64,000 nt of DNA, taken from Paratinospora sagittata. Its lineage: Eukaryota > Streptophyta > Magnoliopsida > Ranunculales > Menispermaceae. The stretch is from the NCBI GenBank assembly GCA_035771175.1, contig JAYMFD010001095.1, positions 85,001 through 149,000 on the forward strand, written 5' to 3'. The notes beneath the pieces were generated by a model. The model did no database searches, was not told the origin of the DNA, and saw only the letters and a program-made list of their open reading frames with translations. The position numbers and the translations under genes are program-made. Of the stretch, positions 22,650 to 35,713 are shown in pieces. Every line of letters starts with the position of its first letter. Position 1 is the stretch's first letter.

Positions 22650-22795
22650 TTAGTAGTTAGTTGTATAACCAGCTCCTTCACCATATCATACTCTTGAGGA
22701 GATATCAAACTCGTTGCTGACTTATTAATCCCCCTCACCTCCTAAGGTGAGGCAGTGACAAACCTGAAACCTTTAGATTTCAAAGTCATCTCTTT
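22650..22795 (-). mobile_element. tRNA-derived SINE, family shared with 34208-34400
   Basis: Shares with the element at 34208 the phrase TTAGTAGTTAGTTGTATAA, a CCCCTCACC...GGTGAGGCAGTGACA block and the AAAGTCATCTCTTT or AAAGCCATCTCTTT block. In the other copy the minus strand carries a clear B box (GGTTCAACTC), so the element is read on the minus strand. This copy is more decayed. Confidence 0.6.
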
Positions 22796-23566
22796 CCTAA
22801 CAAATATTTATATTTTAAAGATCTAACACTTCTTTATTTAGAATATATAGTTATTTTCCATAATTTTCAATAACAACAATTATCCTATATATTATTAAGA
22901 TTATAGTAACCTAATCCTTTAAAATTGGTTGGTGAAGTTAGTTGTTCAATTAATTCCCATTATTCTGATCAACTACATATATAAAGGCCCCTTAAGGCTC
23001 TTACATGATTTATTTTATCATTTTTAATAATAATAATTATTATCATACATTATAAATATATATATATATATATATAGTAATAAAATGCTTTAAAATTGGT
23101 TGGTGAAGTTTGTTGTTCAATTAATTTCCATAATCCTTGTATACTGTCATGTTTGTGTTTGTTCCTGGGCTTTTTTGTATAGCAGTTTCTGGCAGGAATA
23201 TTTTCCTATATCTCTTAAATTGTATTATTGTTCTTATAAAGAGAATGTTCACTTGATATTAAAACATATTCTTTATTAATCAGTCTGACACCAGAGCCCA
23301 TTTTGTTAAGCATTTGAAATTACGAGTGACTCGTTTTCAAATCAATCCTTGTGTTTTGGCCTATTAGTTAACAACTGCTTTTGTTTAAAATAAACAATTT
23401 TTTTTAGCATTTTTTTGGTTTCCGAGAACACCTTTAATAATTGAATCCTAAAATTTATATGAAGGGACGACTTTGAGAGTTAGCCTATTTCCACTGAGCC
23501 AACCACTCATTTGTTCATTTTTCTTTAAGGATTTATAAAATGTTGATCACTTCTACTTTTTTTAAG
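22796..23566. other. AT-rich intergenic DNA with a local duplication
   Basis: The phrase TTTAAAATTGGTTGGTGAAG followed by TTGTTCAATTAAT occurs twice (about 22919 and 23090), both times just after an AT-rich run, so a segment of roughly 170 bp appears tandemly duplicated. No gene is recognised. Confidence 0.5.
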
Positions 23567-23902
23567 GGTGTGTTTGGTTGGTAAGAAAATATAATTTTTT
23601 CAGAAAAAATTATATTTTTTAATGATTGGTTGACAAAAAAGGTGATAAAAAATTTTATAAATTTTTTTGAGCCCACTATTTTCTCAACTAAGGAGGTGAG
23701 AAAAAAAAATTCATGAGAAAAAAAATTTATTTTAAATTTGAAGAAGTTATAGTTATATAACTGAATAATTAACTAATAATTAATTATAAAAAAAAATTCC
23801 CAAAGTCCAATCAAATAATCATAAGAAAAAATTTTCAACTACATTTTCTCAAAAAAATATTATTTTCTCAAAAAAACGAAATTCTTACTTACCAACATAC
23901 CA
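23567..23902. mobile_element. Probable MITE (hAT-like ends)
   Basis: Ends GGTGTGTTTGGTTGGTAAG at the left and TACTTACCAACATACC at the right are imperfect inverted repeats, and the body is AT-rich with no coding capacity. Length about 335 bp. No clear 8-bp target duplication was seen. Confidence 0.45.
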
Positions 23903-24667
23903 TTATGGGATATTTTGTTAAAAGGGCCCAACAGCTTATCTATGAACATATTTAAAAATTATTATTCTTATGTGTAAGTTATATTAAGCTAGAAGGAGAG
24001 AAGCTATTACTTTGCCCCCACCCCCCCCAAAAAAGAAGCTATTCCCAAGAGACTTTGTGACAACAACAACAGTACTTGTGCTTCTCAATGATTATTCCAA
24101 TATCAAATTATTTCTAAAAATAATATCTTTGTAGTTTCAAAGTCCCCTCCTTAAGTATTTTTTATGAATTCCCATTAAATAAAATAGAAGGCAATATTAT
24201 TTTTAGTCATGGAAATTTTTTTTTTTCTATAACAATATATTAGATTGAAAGCTTCTTTTTTTTTTCTTTTTTTTTCTTTTTACTGAATATTGAAATACAT
24301 AGAACCAAAATAGTTTTTGTTTATTATTATAATTGAGTAACATTCTATTTCAATGGATACTCTCTTTATTTTACTTAAAACTTCTTAAACAACTCTTTTT
24401 CATCCTAGTGGAGGGATGATCTATCATAAGAGTGTTATAGGTCTAGAGCCTGAGATTGAAAAGTCTCTCATAAAAAGGTTTTGCTTTGTCACCGAAGACT
24501 ATTTCCTACAGTTATCGAGGTGAACGCCCTAATGGTAATTAGTCTTCGAATTAGGAGAGGGTTGTTGAATGCCCAACTCGCTAAATGGTTGATACTGCTC
24601 TCATATAGTATGACATCTTATTTATTAGAAAAAAAAATAATATTATTTTTTTTCACTCCATAGATTT
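23903..24667. other. AT-rich intergenic DNA, nothing recognised
   Basis: Contains poly-T/poly-A runs (about 24215-24280). ORFs are short and low-complexity. Confidence 0.4.
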
Positions 24668-24855
24668 TATAGTACTATAGCAGTAATAGTAGTTCAATTG
24701 GTTGAAGAACTGAGTATAAATAAAATTGAAGTTTATGTCTCGAATTCAAGTTTGAGGGCGTGCTTTCATTTATCCTTTTTCGTTAGAAAGATCAGCCCAA
24801 ACGCCTCTGTCATGCTTGAGTCCGAGAGAATTAATCTTATTTAAAAAGAAAGAAA
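24668..24855 (+). mobile_element. tRNA-derived SINE, family shared with 47080-47232
   Basis: A perfect Pol III A-box match, TAGTTCAATTGG, lies at 24690-24701, with GTTGAAGAACTGAG directly after it. The sequence aligns with 47089 onward (TAGTTCAGTTGG, GTTGAAGAATTGAG, later ...CATGTTTGAGT versus CATGCTTGAGT, then GATTAGTCTTGCTTAT versus AATTAATCTTATTTA). A B-box-like CTCGAATTC follows at about 24739. Confidence 0.65.
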
Positions 24856-25230
24856 ACACCTCTAAAGTGATAAAAAAAATAATAATAAATGCATGATTCA
24901 ATTTCGAGTCAAATCATAACCGAAATTAACGATAATTGTTTTAAAACCGAGCTAAAGATTCAATTTAAACATCTCTAAATTTTTTTATCAAATTGAAACA
25001 AAATCAAATAGATAACACCAATTAAGTTTGTTAGACAGGTATATAAATATCTCTACCAAAACCAAAACCAAATCAAATAAGATAAGACCACTTCAACTCA
25101 ACTCCTTTCAAAATTTTCAATTTTTGAAATTTGAAAACCTCAACATTAGTACATCACCCTCAAATAATATAATATTACCAAAACAATAATAATAAATATA
25201 ATTATATATATATATTAATATTCCCTCCAT
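24856..25230. other. AT-rich intergenic DNA, nothing recognised
   Basis: Direct sequence inspection shows AT-rich DNA with short runs of ACCAAAACCAAA and no believable ORF. Confidence 0.4.
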
Positions 25231-25674
25231 TTTCGACGACACGCCGGTGGCCTCGCCACGTAGCGCACACCCCGCGTATCAAAATAGAATTATTACAAAC
25301 CTTTCCGCGTGTCGTTATGTCGTAAATTTCAAAAAAAAAAAAACACAACTACCACCAGGAGCCCCTTACTTTTCAACTTGTCTAAGACCAAGACCAAGTC
25401 AATGGCACGATGACGTAAATACAGTGAAAAACAAGCCCGGTCTTAAACAACCATTATTTAAACATAATTAATAATAATAACAACATGTTTTTTAAATTTT
25501 TTTCATCCATTTCCTCCTGATCTTCATCTTTATGATGTCTGCTTTTTCTTTGTTCTTCGTTTTTCTCTTCTCTTGAAAATCTGATCTTCGAGTGAGATCA
25601 ATTACTTCTTCTCTATTGATGAGAAGAACAACAAAGATTATAAGAAGAATTTGAGATAAAGGCTTTGATTGACG
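25231..25674 (+). promoter_or_regulatory. Promoter and 5' leader of the Tubby-like F-box gene
   Basis: The segment becomes GC/CpG-richer (25231-25420), with ACGT-core sites GCCACGTAG (25256) and GATGACGTAAAT (25409), the latter like a TGACG bZIP site. A pyrimidine-rich CTTC/CTCT leader stretch precedes the start codon (about 25500-25620). Confidence 0.5.
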
Positions 25675-28600
25675 ATGTCTTTGAGAAGAGCATTTTTGTC
25701 TAGGAAGGGAAGCAAGGGCTTGTTTTCGCGATCGAAACCGTTTGAGGCGCTGAAAACCCTAAGAGCGGAGGAGATCGGGGAGGAATTAGGTGGAGATGTG
25801 GTGGATGGAGAGGAATTTGGAGATCCGGTGGTTGTTCATGATGATTGTTGGTCGAAAATGCTTCCTGAGCTTCTCGGTGAGATCATCCGGCGCGTTGAGT
25901 CGAGTGAAGATCGGTGGCCGCTTCGTAAAGACGTTGTTTCCTGCGCTTGTGTGTGTAAGAGGTGGAGAGATGTTACGAAAGGGATCGTTCGGTCTCCGCT
26001 TCATAGTGGAAAGATCACTTTTCCTTCTTCGCTTAAACAGGTATAGGTATAGGTTTTTTTTTCCTTCCTGTTTTTCTTAGATTCTTTACTTTTTGTTGGT
26101 TTTTTTTTTTGTTTGAAGAGATCTGGTTAGGTTAGGGTTTTGGTTTGGTTTTTTTATGTTTTTGATTTGGTTCTTTGTGCTTGTTGGTTGAATTGGTACT
26201 ATTTAGATGTTTCATTTACTTTTTCTTTTATTTGATCGCCAAAAAATTGCGATCTGTGATGGTGGATCTTAAGGTTTCATCACGCTAGGATATGACAGAT
26301 TTGAAATGGTATAGGTCTACAGATTCGGGTTCTCTAGTTCTTGTGGCGGTTTTCGTGGTTATAGTGAAAAATTCAAGTTATAGGTTCACTTCGTTGATGT
26401 TGATCTAGATTGTCATGAAATTATTTATCAGACTTTGTGGAAGATTGGTGAGTTTGACTTTGTGGAAGATTGGTGAGTTTTTATTTGACTTCCTTCTGGT
26501 TTGTGTTGGTTACAGCCAGGACCACGCGATTTACCCCTTCAGTGTTTTATTAAGCGAAACAAGAAGACGTCTACCTTCTACCTCTATCTTGGTCTAACCC
26601 AAAGTAAGTAAATGCTATTTGGTCACTTTCTTGTTTTCATCGCCTGGTCTTTATCTTCTATTATGTTTTCTGTTGACTGGAAATTCTAGATATAGCTTAG
26701 GTAGACCAAACTGCAAAAGCCAAACTTGAACTTATGTCTTAGTTGACTTCCATGTGCACTCGGAAAACTTGAATTAACTTGGTTTGATCAGCCTCACTTA
26801 GTAGAAATCTATGTAAAATATGACTGTGATTTGGTTAACTGTGGAAGCATTCTATTCTTTAGCTTTGACTGTTCCCAAAAACTATATTGGTGTCATTGAT
26901 GGAAATTGGAAAAGAAGGGAATATGTTTTACATTATTATTTGCAGAACTACCAAGCTCTCTTTTATAGTTTTATGTTTTATCACAAAAGGTTTTAAAGAG
27001 TTTCTTTGCGTTCCAGCAATCAAGTCGTGCCAATAACTATTTGTACTTTTTGTTTCTTTTCTTTGTGGTAGTTCTGCAGCCTGCTTATCATCTTGTTTCA
27101 ATACTTTTTTCTATTTGAAAAGTGTATTTGTCTATAATTGCTATTTCAAACTGCATCTTGTACACTTCCACTTCCTCATTGGATGTATGACTGCATTTTG
27201 GATCCTTTTGAGGAAGAAGCTACCAGTAAGGAGGTCCTTCTTAGATTTGATGGTGATGTCTTTTTTCTCTTGGAAGGGGATGCAAACCAATTAAAGATCA
27301 ACTTAGAGTGGTGAAGGATTATTGTTCATATGGGTTCCTTTATTGTTGCTCAAATTATTTTTGAGAGCATGGGGTTTTACACTACAAGTAACACTTTTGT
27401 TGAATGGGATGTTGATAGCTTATGGACCTATTGATCTAGGAGTAGGAGGAGATTGGGGATGCTCTGTCTTGGTTTTAATATTGATTTGGATGAATCCCGC
27501 TGAATATGACAAATAGGGGTATTGTAACTTATGTTTCAAGCATGATGGGGTTTAGAGGTAAAAGGAGAGTTGGATGAGAAACTGTTAGATTACTAAGAAT
27601 TCCTTAATAAGTAGCGCTCTCGTGGATTTGAGGGGGCTTTGATGGGGTTGATATTCATTCCCCCATTTTTCATCATAGTCATCTAATGAGCCAAATCAAT
27701 TAATTAAGTAGGTTTATTCCTTGGATGCTTATTGGTTTTATGGTAGATAAAGACAAGTCCCTCATTCGAATGAGATCCATGACATTCATCTTTCTGTGAG
27801 TGTGAACCACGTATTAACCAAAAACCTCCTCTATAGGCAAATTAGAGCTTTCCAAATGGGGTTTGCCAACGAAAAAGGATTGATGTTAGGCATGTCAATA
27901 AGAAGGTAAAAAAATGAATGGAAAAACTTTTGTTTGTTGTAAGATCACAAAAGGAAAGGTTGGTGAAAATTTGGAGAGTTTGTTTCTGCACGGAAACATA
28001 GACCTTCATGATTATAGAAAGAACACTTGAAGGTTCATGTTTTCAAAGTCTACCATGTGGATAATTAGGAGAGTCTGGTTTTGCCTAATTTAAAAAGGAA
28101 GGGACCAATCTCTTCTTCTTCTCTGGAGATGAGATTTGTAGATGGAAGTTCCAAAAAGCTTGGGAATCATTGGAAGGGTATGGAGGAAAAAGTAACAGGA
28201 CGATCAATTTGAGATGAGAGTTTATAAATAGTTGGATGTGCAGTTGTACGGGAGAATCACAACACCACTTGTATTCTCAAAATCGATCCTATTATCGACT
28301 TTGAAAGACATGTAGTTTACAAGTTCTGAGAGATTGGAGGAGATGGATTTCCAAAGACTTTTGTGAGTGGTTTTTGAAGCAATGCACACATCCCAACATC
28401 CCAATGCATCATTCACTCAATTCGAGAAGACAAATGAAGATAATTAGCTTGCTAGCTCTCCATCAAATATGCACATCATGCAAAACTCAAACTATAGATA
28501 CAAACCTTTCCTTGAAAAAATTGAGGGATAACAAGAAAAAACTTAGCTAACAACACGCATCAATGAAAAATAAATCGACATGCAAAAGAACCAGCTTGGA

Positions 28601-31442
28601 AAAATACTTTATAATCTTAAATTCTTAATAAAGGTTGCAAGCAATGCGCAAAAGAAGCATTTATATGCTCTAGTTCTATTCAGTTTCTTCACTTAACCCA
28701 ATTTACTACGACATAATTTTTTATTTTTTTTTGAAGAGACAAAGTAACAATATATATTAATGGTTAATGGGTACAAAGCAGATTGAGCAAAAGAAATGCT
28801 CAAAGTAAACATCTACAAAAAAACATCCTAGCAGCAAATGGAACAGCAATAAAACCACACCAGATTTATTATAGAAATGAAAGCAGCTAACAAGGTCAAC
28901 AACCTACCAGAGAAATTAAACAAAAAAGTTGAAGGCAAGAAACAACTACTCATGGACACATCATAAGAACACCACTATGTTCTTTGAACTACTAGGTCAT
29001 GACCAAAGGATGGTCTTTACTTTAACAAGGATCTCCTAGAAATCTACAATGGCAATATCTAATCCACGTCCATTTCTCTACTTTGGCGATTCCCAACTCT
29101 TGAGACAAGAAAACCCGAGACACAAGGAATGTCTACTCTAGAAAAGATAAAATAGAAAGAAAAGAGAGAAGTAGGGTGTCAACAACCATTCCATGGACCT
29201 TCCTAAGATAACAAAAGCTAAGAATAATAATTCCTCATTGAAGCCAAGTGGCCTCCAATAAAAATCATACAAAGTGTAGCTGTCCCGGCACCAACGAAGA
29301 ATGTGTCACGTGCACCTTGATGTGGGGAATAGACTGGGCAGCAAGCTTGCCAATGGCTACAACCTTTTCAAGTGATCTCGCAATTGGAGTAATCTCTTGT
29401 AATTGCTGGAGGCTTTTTGAGGGGTTCTTATTCTGAGGGCTTCACTGCTTGGAGAACTTCTTCTCCTCCTAAACATGTTGTATTGTTGCTTTGCTACTTT
29501 GTTACTTTGTTCTTCCTTTTTCTTCAATATAATTTCTATTTTCTATTAAAAAAATTATGCTGAGATGCTGGAGTTGAGGTTGCCAAACTAGAGCTCTTTT
29601 TTTCCAAAGGGAAGCTATTTTAATATGATATTTTAACTCCAGAGGGACATCCAGTTTTGGAGAATATTTGTTGATACTTGGGAAGCAAAGAGAAAAGGTT
29701 TTATATTTGATGTAGCGGATAAAAGTTCCTTTGGATAAGTTGGTTGGATAAGTGGGATTGATTATGAAGGATAAAAGAGGGTGGAATGATAATTATTGGC
29801 TGTGGGATGATTATGCTAGAAGGTGGAATGAGGATTATGGGTTGTCTTTGTATTTATGTTTCCCCTTCATAGGTGCTATGCTTTTGTCGAATATATTCTT
29901 AAAAAATATTATTATCAGTAGTTTTTGTGTCTTTTGCCTCGTGTGCTATTTTTTTGTTGAAATTGTCATGAGCATCAAGGTCTCATTATTGGCTCCATTT
30001 TGTATGTCCTTGGCATTTTTAAATTAATCTCGTATGAAGGGCCTCTTGTTTATAAATTAATTTCCATCTTGTCTACTAATCTCTAGATATATTCTTTCTT
30101 TATAGAGTTGCTTTAGTCATTATTTATTTATTTATTTATTTATTTTAATAGTTTTGTATTCTTCATCTTTGTTGCATTTTTCAACTTATTGATAATGTTC
30201 AATTTTTTGTATACTTGTTTGATGTTCCTAGTTTCAGCACATTTAAAATTTTATCTCATCTGAGACTTTTCATGCAGCATTTGTAGATAAGGGAAAATTC
30301 CTCTTAGCTGCACGGAGGTTTAGGCATGGTGCGCACACTGAATACATCATTTCTCTAGATGCTGACGACCTATCACAAGGAAGTAATGCATATGTTGGAA
30401 AGCTAAGGTAAAGTCTTTTCTGCTATAAATTGACAGTGTAGACGATAACCAAGTTTTGCAGTCATTCTCATGCTCCAGCATATTTTTTAATGATGACTTA
30501 TACAAGTTTTATTTATCTAAATTGTAGTTGTTTAACTTTAACTAAGCTAAAAAGCTTTCATGCTAATTGCTTTTAAGGACGGAATCTTAACAAGCCATTG
30601 AGAATGGATGTCCAGCCAGTTGTTGTCAGGGTGCTTGTATCATTTGCATATGTATTACATCATTATGGTGTTGAAGATGTTTATCATTCAGTCACAATTT
30701 TTCCTTTAGTAGTACTTCAATTCAAAATAATTGATGAAAAATAACATGTTAGGTGTACTGAAGCTACTTCCAACATCAAAGTAAAGATAATTTTTCAACA
30801 AACTAATATTACTACCTTTTAGGATCTCTCAGTTTCAATTCCAACTGAAGCTTCTGTCCTGTTTGCAGTTCAGATTTTCTTGGCACCAAATTCACAATCT
30901 ATGACAGCCAGCCTCCATTCAGTGGTGCAAAGCCATCTTGCAGCCGAGCAAGTCGTCGGTTTGCAAGCAAGCAAATAAGCCCACAGGTTCCTGCAGGCAA
31001 TTTTGAGATTGGGCAGGTATGCTATAAGTTCAACCTGTTGAAGTCAAGGGGACCAAGAAGGATGCTGTGCACATTGCAGTGCCCAGGCACAAAACCAACT
31101 TCAGATGAAGAAGTTAAGAATAACTCAGAGTTGCCTAGTTCATCCGATGGTTCAACATCAATGATACTGAGGAACAAGGCCCCAAGGTGGCACGAGCACC
31201 TGCAGTGCTGGTGCCTGAATTTCCATGGTCGTGTAACAGTTGCTTCAGTAAAGAACTTTCAGCTGGTGGCAACAGTAGACCCCAGCCAGCCTGGAGCAAA
31301 AGGGGACGAAGAAACAGTTCTACTCCAGTTTGGGAAGGTTGGGGATGACATGTTCACTATGGATTACAGGCAACCATTATCAGCATTCCAGGCATTTTCC
31401 ATCTGCCTCACCAGCTTTGGTACTAAACTTGCCTGTGAGTAA
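25675..31442 (+). CDS. Tubby-like F-box protein
   Basis: Four exons: 25675-26040, 26516-26603, 30278-30407, 30869-31442; 385 residues, the usual size for plant TLPs. An F-box occupies about residues 57-105 ([37 protein letters not shown]), for binding SKP1-like proteins of SCF ubiquitin ligases. The Tubby domain fills the rest: [29 protein letters not shown] (basic residues of the phosphoinositide-binding face), [65 protein letters not shown], and the family's C-terminal signature [15 protein letters not shown] ending TKLACE. Plant TLPs are held at the plasma membrane by PI(4,5)P2 and released to nucleus or cytosol on stress. The ATG at 25675 was preferred because the upstream TTG in frame is not a normal plant start. 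All four junctions are GT-AG and in phase. Confidence 0.96.
26604..30277 (+). other. Long second intron of the Tubby-like gene, with repeat debris
   Basis: At 3674 bp this intron is far longer than the others. Its middle (about 27190-29550) has a different texture: remnants translatable in pieces with stops, a T-run followed by GAAGAGACAAAGTAACAATA at 28722, and a T/C-rich end near 29470-29550. This suggests old insertions, but I could not assign a family. A (TTTA)n run sits at about 30120-30150. Confidence 0.5.
30120..30150. repeat. (ATTT)n microsatellite in intron 2
   Basis: About six to seven TTTA units near 30120-30150. Confidence 0.8.
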
Positions 31443-32322
31443 TATATATACATATATATATGTCTTCTGCTAGGCTTTTGTATGCAAGGAACAGGTGATG
31501 TTAATTTAGCAGCGCCTATGAATGCATGTCAATGTTGTTTAAATATCACCTTCCCTTCTTATATATGTTATATATATATATATACATATGCAATCTTTTC
31601 AATTGTCAGAAGCAGCATGGTGTACAAGCTACTACATTTTTTAATATTGTGGAGCTTTTGCTCTTTCATTAGCAATGCTCCCCTAGTAAGAAATCTTCCT
31701 GTGTTTTGTATGCGCTCCCGTGTGTGTTTTTTTGTATTTTGGGGGGAGTTGGATGAAACTTGTTTGCTGCAGATAGGGTCCTGTTTGTTAGTTTGCCTTG
31801 AAGTCCATAGCTTGACTTGCAAAAGCCGATTCAGAAAAAACCACTAATTAATAATGCTTAGCTAACCAAGTCAAGTATTTCAGGAAGCTGACTAAAGTTC
31901 ATTGTATACAAGGAAGCTGGTTAAAGTTAATTTGGCCATTACATCAGGTGCTAGTATTCAAGGAAGCTCGCCGATCCCTTAATTCGGCTACTCGTATGGT
32001 AAGCAATTTAGCATAGACTCACGTAATAGTTTAGTATTTCATCAAGTGGTGGAGGAGGATACCTCTCGCATAGTAACAGAATAAAGACTTTGCTTCCTTT
32101 AACCGACTTAAAATATACACCAAAGTTAAAGGGTAAATTACACTAAAAAACCAAACATTATTGAAACGAGATTTCAAAGATGACGCACCAAACAGGTCCC
32201 ATTAAGTCCATAAAGACAAGCATCCTACACGTTGGTTAATACAGAGAGCTACAAACACGTGCACAACCACCCAGAACCACTCCCAACACGCTACACAAAG
32301 CAATTCGCTACGACGGCCAGTT
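31443..32322. other. Convergent intergenic region between the Tubby-like and MBF1 genes
   Basis: Holds the 3' UTRs of both genes (tail to tail, 880 bp apart). Short ATATATAC runs occur at 31443-31590. A roughly 10-bp phrase CAAGGAAGCT recurs three times (31908, 31957 and a related CAGGAAGCTG at 31883). No coding sequence supported. Confidence 0.5.
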
Positions 32323-35300
32323 TTATTTCTTTCCTCGGAGTTTTGCAGCAAGAACCCTTTCCAACTTGCCTATTATCTGCTGGTTTGGAATAGCTTTTCC
32401 AGATTCATACTCTTGAATTATTTGAGGTTTCTCATTAATCATCTGCAAAGCAGAGCAAGAACCATTCATGCAATTAGGATGCGGTACTACTATTATATTC
32501 AATCTCATTATAAATAATAAAGCCAAAATTGTGCAATGATTGCATAAGTTGAAGAATGAACAATCAGAGAGAAGAATGTACCTGTGCAAGCTGTGCTTGA
32601 GTTAGTTTCTTATCCATTCGAGCTTGCATAATAGCTTTCTTCAATTCAGTGGGCACTCTTTCGTCTGTGTAAAACATTGGAAGGTCAGATACATGCAAGC
32701 CATCCACAAAAATGGATGAGTGATCAATTTAAAAATTTTAGAGGTCAAAAGATGATGTTGATCAATCCATCTGTTATTTGCCATGATGGACTGGTAGACA
32801 GTTGTTGCAAGTTAAAACACCACAATAAATCTCGCAAATTTCAAATGTATTATTGAAGTGATTTAACCAAGTTCTACCAAACAAATCCTACTGGTTGGCC
32901 CATATAAATGACCAATAATTACCTGATTTCTCTTCGAAGGTATCCCACACATTACAGCCACAAAATTAAATCTTTATCAATCACCCCACTAGCGCAACAC
33001 CAACAACACATAAACATAGTCACATATATCATTTGCCCGCCATACCTGTTAATGTCTAACTAAACCTAGGAATGGACAGCAGTCCAGGTTGGGGATCATA
33101 GGCCCTCCCCATTCTCTTGTGTGACAAACTTTGAGAAACCATCCTCATTCTGCTAGCATTGTAGGAAAAGTTGATTTAACCACCACAAATTTATGCATTG
33201 ATGTTGATAGACAATGCATAAGTATGTGCTGCTTTTGGTTTGCTAAATCATCCAAGAATTTAACAGAATAATAAGGTGATATAGTGTAACGAATGAGAGA
33301 CAGATCATGTCAAAAATGATCCCTTCCCTACATGTTACTACTTTCAGCCTCACCATATAGAGGCCCTAAATAAATAGGTATGCGCCTTCCTGTACAAGAT
33401 GACACATTCACGATCAACAGACTGCATGACCACTAAATGACCCTGGATTCAATTGACAAAGAGTTCGGCCCTCGAATCAACCAAGCATGAATGCAAGAAG
33501 CATTAGTCATGTAGCATGTCATGGTGCATCAGGATGCAATAATTAGATCATTCACATTTATATGAATATATAATAAGTGTAAAGCATACATGAACAAAAA
33601 GATAACTATGTATGTTTAACTACTCACGGGCAAGATTTTCTGTTTCTTCATCAAGCTTTCTTGTGTTCAAGGTAGTGCTACTAGAGGCAGCCTTGTTTGT
33701 CCCCGCAGTTGCTATAAAAACAATGAAAAACCATAAGCATTTGAAGTATGAGCAATAACAAATGCACATAGCAAAGGCATTATAATCATATCACAATTCT
33801 ACAATCTTAACAAATATCTTTTCAATGTTTTGATTATTAGAGCTGTACACAACATCAATAAAATTAATGGTCCTAATTCCTAAAGTACAAAAGTGATGAA
33901 ATTAAAAATTAAGAACCTAAAGGGACAGCCAAGAGGAATCAACTTGTGGTAACAGATGCATCTAGTCAGGAGCAATTGATACAAGAAATATTTCAGGCAT
34001 GCACTATTTATTCGAGCAAATCATATTTCCAGCGCATATTATTCGCTATGTGATGCATAAATCATGAAAAGAGTATCAACTCTTCAGATTTTCAAAGGAT
34101 GAGGAGATCCAAAGATTTCTATATTCTTAATTTTGAATGATGTTCTTTAGGTAAAAGTTTTATTCAAACAACCCTATGATCCTTTGATTATTAGTTTTTT
34201 TCATTTTTTAGAAGATACAATGTTAGTAGTTAGTTGTATAATCAGTTCCATCACCAGACTGCACTCTCGAGAAAGTATCAAGCCCATTTCTGACCAATCC
34301 ATCCCCCTCACCCTCTAGAGTGAGGCAGTGACAAGAGTTGAACCTGAAACCTTGGGGTTCCAAAGCCATCTCTTTACTAACTGCACCAAGTATCACCATT
34401 GTGGGGCTATTAATTGTTGGATTGCTAAGTACTGTTTGCAAGTCATTCGAGAGTTACTTTTCCAGTATAAAGACAATGCGAAAAGTGCACTAGGTATCAC
34501 CACTATGGGGTTTGGGAAGGGCGATGTATGCAGCTTTGCTTTCATAGTGGAGAGGCTGTTTCTAGATTTGTCACAAGAAAGCAACCTCAAGTCATCAACC
34601 ATGGAGCCAAAGACCCACCCCCTTTGAGTATCTCTTGAACCATTTGTGCTTAAATATTCTGCAACCATGCTTCTTTCAAAATGTTTCTTTACTATGATTA
34701 ATGTCTACATTATCTCTAACATGTTCCTCTGAACTATTTGCACTTAATAATATTTATGATTTATGTTACACTATCTAGTATGGCCTCTTTAAGTTTTCCA
34801 TAAGTTTCAACATTATATGTATGCACACACACCCACACACACACAATGCAATGGTTTTGTTCAAGGAAAAAGAATCGAAAACAAAAATTAAACAGTAAAA
34901 CTAGATTCACAACTTGCAAGTAAGATTTCGAGTATGCGTATCCTTCTATATTTTTTGGATGAACTTCATCTTAATCCTTTGCATCCAGGTTTTCATTCGA
35001 ACAGAGTGTGAGAGGATTAAGTATAAAAAACACTCGGACCTCCTAAAATATTTTTTCCACGTAATAACAAGATCATCTGAATTTAGTACAAAAAAATAAG
35101 GCCATAATAGGAATGATCTAACTCATCGTAATCAATTATTTTCTCAATCTTCCATCACCAAAAGAATTCATAGTTCAAAAAACATTACAGAGAAAAAGAA
35201 AAACAACCAGTCAAGGATCAAATAAACTGCGTCCAACATAAAGGAAATAACACCTCTATAGCACCAATTTCCGATATAGGAAAAAAAATAAAAATCAAAT

Positions 35301-35713
35301 CAAATCCTAATGTTTTATGTAGATAACTACACAAAACATAACCTACTTCAAAACCACAAGAACTCAAAACAACAAAAAATGAAAAAAAGAAAGAAAAATA
35401 TCCAAACGAATCACTGAACCCTAAACTCAACGAAAAATTCATCGGAATCCATCCAAAAACCACCACCGGCAACGAAATCGGCGATCAAGAACAAAGAAAA
35501 TCAACAAAACACATCCATAACACACGATCCAAAAAAAAAAACCAAAAGATAGATAACAAACTCGATCGAACCTTTCTTGAGGGTCTCGACCTCAGCTCCC
35601 GTCCTCCGAGCGGCGTTGACGGCCTTCTCGTCTTTCTTGGCGGCCGCGTTCGGCGCCTTCTTCCGAAACACCACCGGCTCCCAATCCTGCGACATCGGTC
35701 CCGCTCCGGCCAT
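32323..35713 (-). CDS. MBF1: Multiprotein bridging factor 1 (MBF1a/b type transcriptional coactivator)
   Basis: Four exons: 35713-35572, 33711-33628, 32664-32582, 32442-32323; 142 residues, exactly the length of plant MBF1a/b. The N-terminal MBF1 domain begins [19 protein letters not shown] and includes [20 protein letters not shown]. The C-terminal HTH (Cro/C1-type) domain contains [40 protein letters not shown] and [17 protein letters not shown] and ends KLRGKK. MBF1 bridges TBP and bZIP-type activators; plant members are linked to development and stress responses. It lacks the distinctive extension of the heat-induced MBF1c class, so class I is the better fit. Intron 1 (1860 bp) carries two SINEs. 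Confidence 0.96.
34208..34400 (-). mobile_element. tRNA-derived SINE in MBF1 intron 1, family shared with 22650
   Basis: Read on the minus strand it starts TTGGTGCAGTTAG (one change from an A box), has a perfect B box GGTTCAACTC, a GCCTCACTCTAGAGGGTGAG stem-like block, and ends ACAACTAACTACTAACAT. Same orientation as the host gene. Confidence 0.7.
34478..34628 (-). mobile_element. Au-type SINE in MBF1 intron 1
   Basis: On the minus strand the element starts GGGTGGGTCTTTGGCTCCAT, has the AAACAGCCTCT block and GCATACATCGCCC block of the Au family, and runs to the GTGCAC-type end. It is adjacent to and in the same orientation as the SINE at 34208-34400. The B-box region is decayed. Confidence 0.6.

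Noticed and set aside
34223..34668. Overlapping ORFs in both strands inside MBF1 intron 1
   Set aside because: They coincide with the two SINEs and have no protein-like features.
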